Positions 7,290-14,663 of a stretch of 64,000 bases of DNA are shown one piece after another. The position numbers and the translations under genes were made by a program. This stretch comes from Arcticibacterium sp964021845 (GTDB lineage: Bacteria; Bacteroidota; Bacteroidia; Cytophagales; Spirosomataceae), in the NCBI RefSeq assembly GCF_964021845.1, contig NZ_CAXHZC010000007.1:248001-312000 (forward strand), in the 5' to 3' direction. The notes under the pieces were generated by a model that ran no database searches, was not told where the DNA came from, and worked only from the letters and a program-made list of their open reading frames with translations. Each line of letters starts with the position of its first letter. The stretch's first letter is position 1.

Positions 7290-8819
7290 ATGAGACTTAT
7301 TCCCTTATTACTTACTCTACTTTTTGCCTTTCAGGCAAACGCACAAATCAAGTTGCCTTCTATTTTTGGTGACCACATGGTTTTACAACAAAAGCACAAT
7401 AACCCAGTTTGGGGTTGGGCAGAGCCAAACGAAAAAATAACTGTTGCTATAAATGGTCAAAGCCATTCTACCTTTGCTGATGACAAAGGGCACTGGCGTA
7501 TAGTTTTAAGACCTATCCCTGTTGGCGGCCCTTACAAAATGCATATTGAAGGCAGTTCCTCTAGTTTCTTTTTTGACGACATTCTAGTAGGAGAAGTTTG
7601 GATTTGCTCCGGACAGTCAAATATGGCTTGGCCTGTAAACAGAACTAATAGTGCAGAGTTAGCCATTGCCACTTCTAATTACCCAAATATTCGATTAATC
7701 TCCGTACCGCAAGTTGGAACAGATGTAGTTCAAGATGACTTTTATGGCTCTTGGGAGGCAGCTTCACCTGAAACTGTGCCTAACTTTTCTGCTATTGGCT
7801 ACTTTTTTGGACAGCGACTGCATCATGCTTTAGATGTGCCTATTGGCTTAATTGATAATGCTTGGGGTGGTTCTGCTGCCGAAGCATGGGTAAACAGAGA
7901 TGTGATAGAAGCTGATAAAAACTATGCTGAACTTATGACTTCTTGGAAAAAACTGGAACAGTCTTATAATTATGATGATGAATTAAAAAAATGGAAGAAG
8001 TCTGTTGAAGAATGGGAAGCCAATAAAGAAGAGAAAGGCATGCCAAGAAGACCTGGGAATCAAATGACAGGAAATCACCGCCCTGCCAACATTTATAATG
8101 GCGTACTACACCCAACTATTGGATATGGAATGAAAGGTGTTATTTGGTATCAAGGAGAGTCTAATGCTGGCCGCTCTTATCAGTACCGTGATTTATTCCC
8201 ATTTATGATTCAAAACTGGCGTAACGAGTGGAAACAAGGCGACTTCCCTTTCTACTATGTGCAGCTAGCAGATTTCATGGCAGAAACCGAGCAACCAGAA
8301 GAAAGTGGCTGGGCTGAGCTAAGAGAAGCTCAAACAATGACCAAAGACAAACTTAAAAACGTAGGTGAGGCAGTTATCATTGATCTTGGAGAAGGCAGAG
8401 ATATTCATCCAAGAAATAAACAAACAGTGGCGGACAGGCTAGTAAGAATTGCTCTTGCGAGAGATTACAATAAGGATATTGTTTATGAAGGGCCTCGTTA
8501 TAAATCAATGGAAGTAAAAGGAGATAAAATCGTTCTGACGTTTGACCATGTAGGCCAAGGACTCTACTCCTTTGATACTAGAGAACCACAAGGTTTTGCT
8601 ATAGCTGGGTCAGATAAAAAGTTCGTTTGGGCGGATGCCGAAATCATTTCTAGTAATCAAATGGAAATATCAGGTAAAGGAATCTCGACGCCAGTAGCGG
8701 TACGATATGCATGGGCAAACAACCCTGTTTGTAATATGTATAATCGTGATGGTCTGCCTATGACTCCTTTCCGAACTGATACTTGGGAAGGTGTAACCTT
8801 TGGAAAAGAAGAAAGATAA
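7290..8819 (+). CDS. Sialate O-acetylesterase-type (SASA) carbohydrate esterase
   Basis: 509 residues with a signal peptide (1-19, ending QANAQ). SASA/SGNH-like esterase motifs are clear: WICSGQSNMAWPV with nucleophile Ser110, GVIWYQGESNAGR in the middle, and DIHPRNKQ with the Asp/His pair. The N-terminal portion (IFGDHMVLQQ...) is the small beta domain typical of this family. It removes O-acetyl groups from sialic acid or from other acetylated glycans such as pectin; the partner gene argues for plant-type glycans. Its stop TAA shares one base with the start of the next gene (TAATG), so the two are translationally coupled. Confidence 0.88.
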   Translation: MRLIPLLLTLLFAFQANAQIKLPSIFGDHMVLQQKHNNPVWGWAEPNEKITVAINGQSHSTFADDKGHWRIVLRPIPVGGPYKMHIEGSSSSFFFDDILVGEVWICSGQSNMAWPVNRTNSAELAIATSNYPNIRLISVPQVGTDVVQDDFYGSWEAASPETVPNFSAIGYFFGQRLHHALDVPIGLIDNAWGGSAAEAWVNRDVIEADKNYAELMTSWKKLEQSYNYDDELKKWKKSVEEWEANKEEKGMPRRPGNQMTGNHRPANIYNGVLHPTIGYGMKGVIWYQGESNAGRSYQYRDLFPFMIQNWRNEWKQGDFPFYYVQLADFMAETEQPEESGWAELREAQTMTKDKLKNVGEAVIIDLGEGRDIHPRNKQTVADRLVRIALARDYNKDIVYEGPRYKSMEVKGDKIVLTFDHVGQGLYSFDTREPQGFAIAGSDKKFVWADAEIISSNQMEISGKGISTPVAVRYAWANNPVCNMYNRDGLPMTPFRTDTWEGVTFGKEER

Positions 8820-10168
8820 TGAAAGTCCTGTTTAGCCTGATCCTTATCGTTTTTGTTACTATTGCTGGTTTTAGTCAAAACCTTAAAATTAGTAATGATG
8901 GAAAATACCTATCCACAGAAAAGGGCGAACCTTTCCTTTGGATGGGAGATACCGCTTGGGAGTTACTGCATCGTTTAAATCGTGAAGAAACCGACCTCTA
9001 TTTAAATACTAGACTTGCCCAAGGTTTTAATGTTATTCAAACCGTAGTTTTGGCTGAACTTGACGGACTAAACACACCTAATGCCTACGGCGAAAAACCA
9101 TTGATTGACAATAATCCTGAATTAATCAACGAAGCCTACTTTGAGCATGTAGATTATGTAATGGAAAAAGCTCAAAAGCTAGGCTTACAGGTAGCATTGC
9201 TGCCAACTTGGGGAGATAAATTCAATTTAAAATGGGGAGATGGTCCAGTAGTTTTTAATTCAAAAAATGCAGAAACCTTTGGGCACATATTAGCTAAGAG
9301 ATACCTAAAATATGATAACATCATTTGGGTTTTAGGTGGTGACAGAATCCCAGAAGAGGCTGTTCATTTTGACATAGTTAGAGCCATGGCAAGAGGTATC
9401 AGAAGTGTAGACACCAAACACTTAATAAGCTATCACCCTTCAGGTACCAAGATAGCCAGTGATTATTTTGATGATAAATGGCTAGATATAGACATGTACC
9501 AAAGTGGCCATAGCCGAATTTCAAAAGAATATGAATTTATAAAAAAGGTAGATGCTAAAAGACCCTTCATTAATGGTGAGGCTAGGTATGAGAATATAGG
9601 CGACCGTTTTTGGGACAAAAGTCAAACGGGCTGGCTAGACGATGCCGACGCCAGAATAGGTGGCTACTGGAGTATGCTATCTGGTACCGCTGGTTATACC
9701 TATGGCTGTAACGATGTCTGGCAAATGTATGCTATAGATAAAGAACCTATGATTAAAGCCAGAACTGGTTGGAGTCAAGCTTTGCAACTTCCTGGTGCAA
9801 ATCAAATGAAATATTTGAAAGCACTTTTTGAAAGTTTCCCATGGCAACAAATGAGTAATAATCAGGCATTAATTAGTTCTGAAAACCCAGAAGACGAGTC
9901 TTATATTGTGGCATCTATTGGCCATAAAAAAGACTTCATAATAGCTTATACCCCTACGGGAAGGTCAATCCAATTAGATTTTTCAAAGATGAAAGCGAAA
10001 GAGGTTAAGTCTTTTTGGTACAACCCTAGAAGCGGAAAGTCTAAAAGTGCTGGAACTTTCAAAACTACCGAAAATCCAGTTTTTGAACCTTGGTCAAATG
10101 GTTGGGGAAGTGATTTTGTTTTGGTCGTGATGGATGCCAATTCTGAATATCAAATGCCGAGGTTTTAG
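8819..10168 (+). CDS. DUF4038 / GH140-like glycoside hydrolase
   Basis: 449 residues from the ATG at 8819, chosen because it gives a clean signal peptide (MKVLFSLILIVFVTIAGFSQ) and overlaps the previous stop. A start further upstream would put a charged tail before the signal. The TIM-barrel blocks are FLWMGDTAWELLHRLNREE, WVLGGDRIPEE (Asp175) and FINGEARYE (Glu254); these match the catalytic Asp and Glu expected for GH140, whose characterised member removes apiose side chains in rhamnogalacturonan II. The last ~90 residues look like the putative collagen-binding domain (PF12904) usually attached to DUF4038. With the SASA esterase it forms a two-gene unit for a decorated glycan. Substrate remains inferred. 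Confidence 0.8.
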   Translation: MKVLFSLILIVFVTIAGFSQNLKISNDGKYLSTEKGEPFLWMGDTAWELLHRLNREETDLYLNTRLAQGFNVIQTVVLAELDGLNTPNAYGEKPLIDNNPELINEAYFEHVDYVMEKAQKLGLQVALLPTWGDKFNLKWGDGPVVFNSKNAETFGHILAKRYLKYDNIIWVLGGDRIPEEAVHFDIVRAMARGIRSVDTKHLISYHPSGTKIASDYFDDKWLDIDMYQSGHSRISKEYEFIKKVDAKRPFINGEARYENIGDRFWDKSQTGWLDDADARIGGYWSMLSGTAGYTYGCNDVWQMYAIDKEPMIKARTGWSQALQLPGANQMKYLKALFESFPWQQMSNNQALISSENPEDESYIVASIGHKKDFIIAYTPTGRSIQLDFSKMKAKEVKSFWYNPRSGKSKSAGTFKTTENPVFEPWSNGWGSDFVLVVMDANSEYQMPRF

Positions 10169-10178
10169 GAATCATTAT

Positions 10179-10215
10179 CCATGAAAATCAAAAGTCTATC
10201 TTTCGTTTTTCATGG
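10179..10215. repeat. 37-bp palindromic repeat, copy 1
   Basis: Left arm CCATGAAAATCAAAA (10179-10193), 7-bp centre GTCTATC, right arm TTTCGTTTTTCATGG (10201-10215). It begins 11 bases after the GH140 gene stop. The arms are imperfect inverted repeats of each other and identical to those of copy 3. Confidence 0.85.
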
Positions 10216-10388
10216 TAAATATAAATTTTCACTAAGTCCTAACCTTCAATTTTCATTATTAGAATGCATTTATTCCGCTATCCATCTCTAGTATAGCTAG
10301 AAATTACGTAAATCATTATATATAAATGCTCCACAAATAAATAAGTCTTATGTAGCGGTAGAAATCACTATATTTTATTATAACTTTA

Positions 10389-10425
10389 CCATGTAAATCA
10401 AAAATTTAATTTTCGTTTTTCATGG
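10389..10425. repeat. 37-bp palindromic repeat, copy 2, overlapping the ATPase start codon
   Basis: Left arm CCATGTAAATCAAAA (10389-10403), centre ATTTAAT, right arm TTTCGTTTTTCATGG (10411-10425). The left arm differs from copy 1 by one base. The ATG of the ATPase gene (10422-10424) lies in the right arm. TAACTTTA, one mismatch from a -7 box, ends just before the repeat. Confidence 0.85.
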
Positions 10426-11582
10426 AAAATGTCAGAATAGAGGAGGCTTTACTTAAGGAATATTTAGAAATATTTCCTGCTGTTGGTATTGTAGGGCCAA
10501 GACAGGTGGGTAAAACCACTATGGCTAAAAGTTTAAGTCTAGATTCTGAAATTCATTATCTAGACTTAGAGTCTTCTGCAGACAGATTAAAGCTTAATGA
10601 CCCACTTTTATACTTAAAAAACTACACAGATAAAATAGTTGTGTTGGATGAAATTCAGCAAATGCCAGAACTCTTCGCTGAATTGAGAGGACTAATAGAT
10701 AGCGAAAGAAAAGCAGGTCGGTTTATTATCCTGGGCTCGGCCTCTCCTCAATTAATAAGAAAAAGTGCAGACTCTTTAGCGGGTAGGATTGGCTACATTG
10801 AGCTCTCCCCTTTTAGCTTACCAGAAGTTGGTTATGATCATGAAAAAGAACTTTGGCTAAAAGGCGGATTTCCTCTTGCATTTTTAGCAAAAACAGAAAG
10901 AGGAAGCATGATTTGGCGAAAAAACTTCATCAAAACATACATAGAAAAAGACCTAAATCTATTAGGCCTAAGTGCTGAGTCAAGAACTATCGAGCGTTTT
11001 TGGCGAATGCTTTCTGCCACACATGGTAATTTATGGAACGCCCATAGCATTGGAAGATCACTGGGACTTACAGCACCTACTATTAGTAAATACCTAGATA
11101 TTATGGAGGGGGCATTCCTAATAAGAAGGTTGCTTCCGTACCATGTTAACATTTCAAAACGCTTAGTAAAGTCGCCTAAAATATACCTTAGAGATAGTGG
11201 AATTCTTCATGCTTTCAAGGAGGTGACAAATTACGATACCTTGCTAAACGACCCCAATGTAGGGGCCTCTTGGGAAGGTTTTGTGATAGAGCAGATTATA
11301 AACGCATCTAAAGAAACTTCGCAAGCTTATTTTTATAGAACTCAGCAGGGAGCGGAATGTGATCTATTACTTGAGAAAAATGGTAAAGTCTTAGCTTGCA
11401 TTGAAGTAAAACTAAGCTCCTCGCCTAAAATCCCCAAAGGTTTTAGAATTAGCATAGAAGACACCAAAGCTGAAAATGGCTATGTGATAGCCAGTGTAAA
11501 TGAAACTTTTCGAATTGAACCTGATATAACTGTTACTAGCTTAGAGCTTTTCTTAAAAGAGGTATTACCTGAAATTTTATAA
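10422..11582 (+). CDS. AAA_14 / DUF4143 ATPase with nuclease-like C-terminus
   Basis: 386 residues. Walker A GPRQVGKT (25-32), Walker B IVVLDEIQ (72-79) and ILGSASPQ (103-110) identify the AAA_14 domain. The second half matches DUF4143. Near the C-terminus, Asp314 (ECDLLLE) and Glu328-x-Lys330 (IEVK) resemble a PD-(D/E)xK nuclease core, as is common in DUF4143. The family is spread widely in bacteria and archaea, often in several copies per genome, without a firmly known function; roles in defence or mobile DNA have been suggested but not shown. The start at 10422 puts the P-loop at the usual distance from the N-terminus. It is a monocistronic cassette framed by three palindromic repeats, with no partner gene. 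Confidence 0.85.
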   Translation: MENVRIEEALLKEYLEIFPAVGIVGPRQVGKTTMAKSLSLDSEIHYLDLESSADRLKLNDPLLYLKNYTDKIVVLDEIQQMPELFAELRGLIDSERKAGRFIILGSASPQLIRKSADSLAGRIGYIELSPFSLPEVGYDHEKELWLKGGFPLAFLAKTERGSMIWRKNFIKTYIEKDLNLLGLSAESRTIERFWRMLSATHGNLWNAHSIGRSLGLTAPTISKYLDIMEGAFLIRRLLPYHVNISKRLVKSPKIYLRDSGILHAFKEVTNYDTLLNDPNVGASWEGFVIEQIINASKETSQAYFYRTQQGAECDLLLEKNGKVLACIEVKLSSSPKIPKGFRISIEDTKAENGYVIASVNETFRIEPDITVTSLELFLKEVLPEIL

Positions 11583-11604
11583 TAAAAAAGGATAGGCTTA
11601 AATA

Positions 11605-11653
11605 GTTTTACCATGAAAATCAAAAGTATAGATTTCGTTTTTCATGGTAAAAC
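11605..11653. repeat. 37-bp palindromic repeat, copy 3, with extended perfect arms
   Basis: The core 11611-11647 has arms CCATGAAAATCAAAA and TTTCGTTTTTCATGG around centre GTATAGA. Here the symmetry extends outward: GTTTTACCATGAAAA (11605-11619) and TTTTCATGGTAAAAC (11639-11653) are perfect 15-bp inverted repeats. It lies between the ATPase stop and the stop of the convergent ABC gene. No T-run follows, so it is not a standard terminator. Confidence 0.85.
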
Positions 11654-11669
11654 CCAAAAACTCAGAAAC

Positions 11670-13493
11670 CTAAATCTCCTGTAACTCTACCAATTTATGG
11701 TAAATACCATCTGCATTAGCGAACAACTCTTGATGAGTTCCTCTTTCTGCTATTTGCCCCTTGTCTATCACTAAAATCTCATCCGCGTGCTGAATAGTGC
11801 TTAGTCGGTGAGCTATCACCAGCGATGTTCTGTCTTTCATCAAATGCATGATGGCATCTTGCACTAGTTTTTCTGACTCAGTATCTAGAGCAGAGGTGGC
11901 TTCATCCAAAATGAGGATTGGAGGATTTTGAAGAATGGCTCTCGCAATAGAAATTCTTTGACGCTGCCCACCCGATAGCTTTACGCCCCTGTCGCCTATT
12001 ACAGTTTCATAAGCTTCAAACTGCTCTTCTATAAACTCGTGAGCATTTGCAATTTTGGCGGCAGCTAAAACCTCCTCTCTACTTACATCCTTACCAAAAG
12101 TGATGTTATTATAAATAGTGTCATTAAATAGAACAGGGTCTTGCGTCACTATCCCCATGAGGTTTCTCAATGAAGCTTGCGAGATTTCATTGATGTCTGT
12201 TCCGTCCAGTTTAATCTTACCTTCTGTAGGTTCATAAAAACGAGGCAGTAAATCTGCCAGCGTAGATTTACCTCCACCTGATGGACCCACTAAGGCTACT
12301 GTCTTTCCTTTGCATAATTTGAAATTGACATTTTGAAGAACTTTTTGACCTTCTTCGTAGGCAAAAGAAACATTCTCAAAAGCTATTTCATTGTCTAAGG
12401 TTTTAACCTCTTTGGCATTAAGACTGTCTGAAATCTCTGGTTCCATGTTTAAAACCTCCAAAATCCTATCACCCGAAGCAATCCCTCTTTGCGAAGCACT
12501 AAATGCCTGTGCAATGGTTTTGGCGGGACGAACCACCTGAGAAAAGAGAGCGATATACGCCATAAAGGTAGACGCATCCAAAGCACTTTGGTCTGACAAA
12601 ATCAAACTTCCTCCATAAAGCAAGAGCGAAGCCACCATGCTTACACCTACCACTTCCGAGAAAGGATTCGCCAATTCTCTTTTGGCTGCGTAAGAAAAAA
12701 TAGAGCGTTTATATCCTTGATTCTCTGTCTCAAATTTATTGCTGATAAATTTCTCAGCCACAAAACCCTTCACCACACGCATGCCGCCAAAAGTCTCGTC
12801 CATCAAACTCATAATATTACTAAGTCTGCCTTGTCCTTCGCCCGCATCATGCCTTAACTTTTTTAACATCAATCCTAAAAAAGTACCGGTAATAGGAATC
12901 ACGATTAAAGCAAAAAGTGTCAACTTATACGACATATAAAAAAGGGCAATCAGATAACCCACCAAAAGAAAAAGCTCCTTGATAGCGGCCGAAAAAGTAT
13001 TGGCAATACTGTTTTCTACTTCTTGAACATCGGTGGTGATTCTAGAAATAATATCCCCTTTTTTCTGATTATTGAAAAAGCCAATAGGCAGCAACAAAGA
13101 CTTGTCAAAAATGGCTTGACGGAGATTTGAGACCATGTTCACCTTAAAACCCTCCAATAATCTTAAGCTTAAATAGCGGAAAATATTCCCTATAAAAATA
13201 CCTAGAATAAGAGATACACAAACAAACTGCAAAGCTCCTAGTTTGCCTTTTTCCTCTAAGAAATAAGCAAAGTAATAGTTAAACCAGTCTAGCACATTTA
13301 AGTTACTTGGTTTTTGAAGCATTCCAGAAATAACCTCCGGCTCTACTTGTCCAAACAAGACATCTAAAATTGGCTTTAAGAGCACCAAATTAAGCACCCC
13401 AAAAACTGCAGCAATAAGCGAGGTAAATAGAAAAGGTATTACAAATTTTCTTAGGTTGCCAGCGTAAGAAAGTAATTTAAAATAAGTGTTCAT
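11670..13493 (-). CDS. MsbA-type ABC exporter, fused membrane and ATPase domains
   Basis: 607 residues. The transmembrane domain covers about 1-340 with six predicted helices. The nucleotide-binding domain has Walker A GPSGGGKST (403-411), signature LSGGQRQR (506-513), Walker B ILILDEATSALD (526-537) and the H-loop IAHRLS. The architecture and the KKGDIISRITTDVQEVENS coupling region are those of homodimeric lipid or drug exporters. Many Bacteroidota carry several such proteins and the lipid A core flippase cannot be singled out by sequence alone. It is a single-gene unit, divergent from the lipoprotein operon at 13626 and convergent with the ATPase cassette. Confidence 0.88.
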   Translation of the reverse strand: MNTYFKLLSYAGNLRKFVIPFLFTSLIAAVFGVLNLVLLKPILDVLFGQVEPEVISGMLQKPSNLNVLDWFNYYFAYFLEEKGKLGALQFVCVSLILGIFIGNIFRYLSLRLLEGFKVNMVSNLRQAIFDKSLLLPIGFFNNQKKGDIISRITTDVQEVENSIANTFSAAIKELFLLVGYLIALFYMSYKLTLFALIVIPITGTFLGLMLKKLRHDAGEGQGRLSNIMSLMDETFGGMRVVKGFVAEKFISNKFETENQGYKRSIFSYAAKRELANPFSEVVGVSMVASLLLYGGSLILSDQSALDASTFMAYIALFSQVVRPAKTIAQAFSASQRGIASGDRILEVLNMEPEISDSLNAKEVKTLDNEIAFENVSFAYEEGQKVLQNVNFKLCKGKTVALVGPSGGGKSTLADLLPRFYEPTEGKIKLDGTDINEISQASLRNLMGIVTQDPVLFNDTIYNNITFGKDVSREEVLAAAKIANAHEFIEEQFEAYETVIGDRGVKLSGGQRQRISIARAILQNPPILILDEATSALDTESEKLVQDAIMHLMKDRTSLVIAHRLSTIQHADEILVIDKGQIAERGTHQELFANADGIYHKLVELQEI

Positions 13494-13625
13494 ATAAAAA
13501 TTAGCCCTATTTAAAGGCTATTAAGTATGCTTCAAGACTGAAATAAAACAAATTCCCGTTCTTAAATATTCAAGCATATTATGTTTTGATTCGCAAAGTT
13601 GCGGAAAAGCTTTTACTTTGAGTCT

Positions 13626-14648
13626 ATGAGTTGTCGTTTCTTATTATGCTGCTTTTGTTTGTTTGTCCTTTCCTGTTCTGAAAAACCAGAGAAAAAGGTC
13701 TTATCAAAGGCTGTATATCATTGGAAATCCAGCTACCAACCTTCAGAAAAAGCGAAAGAAACATTCACAAAACTCGACATAAACAAAACCTACATTCGTT
13801 TTTTCGATATAGATTTTAACAAAGAAATCAATCAAGCTATTCCGAAAGGAATGGTAAAATTTAAAGACAGTCCAAAGGGTAATTTAGTTCCTGTTGTTTA
13901 CATAACTAACAGAACTTTTAAGTCATTAAACCTAGAAGAAACAACCAAGCTAGCCACCAAAACGGCTTCTAAAATTAAATCCATAGCCAGTGACCATTCT
14001 TTAACATTTAATGAAATACAGTTAGACTGCGACTGGACAGAAACAACACAGGCTAAATATTTTCATTTTCTTGAGAAATTAAAGGGTGAGTTTGAAGAGA
14101 AAGTTAAGCTCACATGCACGCTGAGGCTTCACCAAGTGAAATTCAGAGAAAAGACAGGCGTACCGCCTGTAGACCGCGTGGCACTCATGCTTTATAATGT
14201 AGGCGACTGGACAAACATTCAAACGAAAAACTCCCTGTTTGACCCAAGCATAATTGACCAGTACATTTATCGACTTCCTGAATATCCGCTGCCGGTTGAT
14301 ATTGCCCTCCCCATTTACCAACAGGCCATAGTTTTTAGGAACAATAGGTTTCACACCTATTTCAAAAATGTGTCAAAATTAGACTTGAAGAGACATTTCA
14401 ATACTAAGCCTGGAGAAAATGGAAACCTCCTAATTTGTCAAGAAAATTGCGAATTCCAGAATCAATCTTTCCGGAAAGGCGACGTTTTTAGACATGAAAA
14501 AGTAGACTTCAAAACACTGAATAAGGTCAAAAAAGCAATACTCAAAAGAGTTAGAAACAAGGATGTTCAAATTCTGCTCTTTCATCTTGACCACAAAAGC
14601 CTTGACAACTTTACACTAAAACAATATTCAAAGCTGTTAGAAAACTAG
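13626..14648 (+). CDS. Uncharacterised lipoprotein, possible TIM-barrel
   Basis: 340 residues from the ATG at 13626, chosen because it opens a lipoprotein signal (FLLCCFCLFVLSC, Cys17). I do not recognise a named family. Several segments read like beta strands of a TIM barrel: AVYHWKSSY near the N-terminus, NEIQLDCDW, VALMLYNVGDW and VDIALPIYQQ. The DCDW and ALP(I)Y blocks are reminiscent of glycosidase-like barrels, but no catalytic pair is certain. It is followed after 15 bases by another unknown lipoprotein gene and then, 13 bases further on, by a cytochrome lipoprotein gene, so the three form one operon and may act together at the cell surface or in the periplasm. Confidence 0.7.
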   Translation: MSCRFLLCCFCLFVLSCSEKPEKKVLSKAVYHWKSSYQPSEKAKETFTKLDINKTYIRFFDIDFNKEINQAIPKGMVKFKDSPKGNLVPVVYITNRTFKSLNLEETTKLATKTASKIKSIASDHSLTFNEIQLDCDWTETTQAKYFHFLEKLKGEFEEKVKLTCTLRLHQVKFREKTGVPPVDRVALMLYNVGDWTNIQTKNSLFDPSIIDQYIYRLPEYPLPVDIALPIYQQAIVFRNNRFHTYFKNVSKLDLKRHFNTKPGENGNLLICQENCEFQNQSFRKGDVFRHEKVDFKTLNKVKKAILKRVRNKDVQILLFHLDHKSLDNFTLKQYSKLLEN

Positions 14649-14663
14649 AACATAGCTTAAATC

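Noticed and set aside
10179..11653. The palindromes as simple transcription terminators
   Set aside because: None is followed by a T-run, one overlaps a start codon, and arms are more conserved than terminator function needs.
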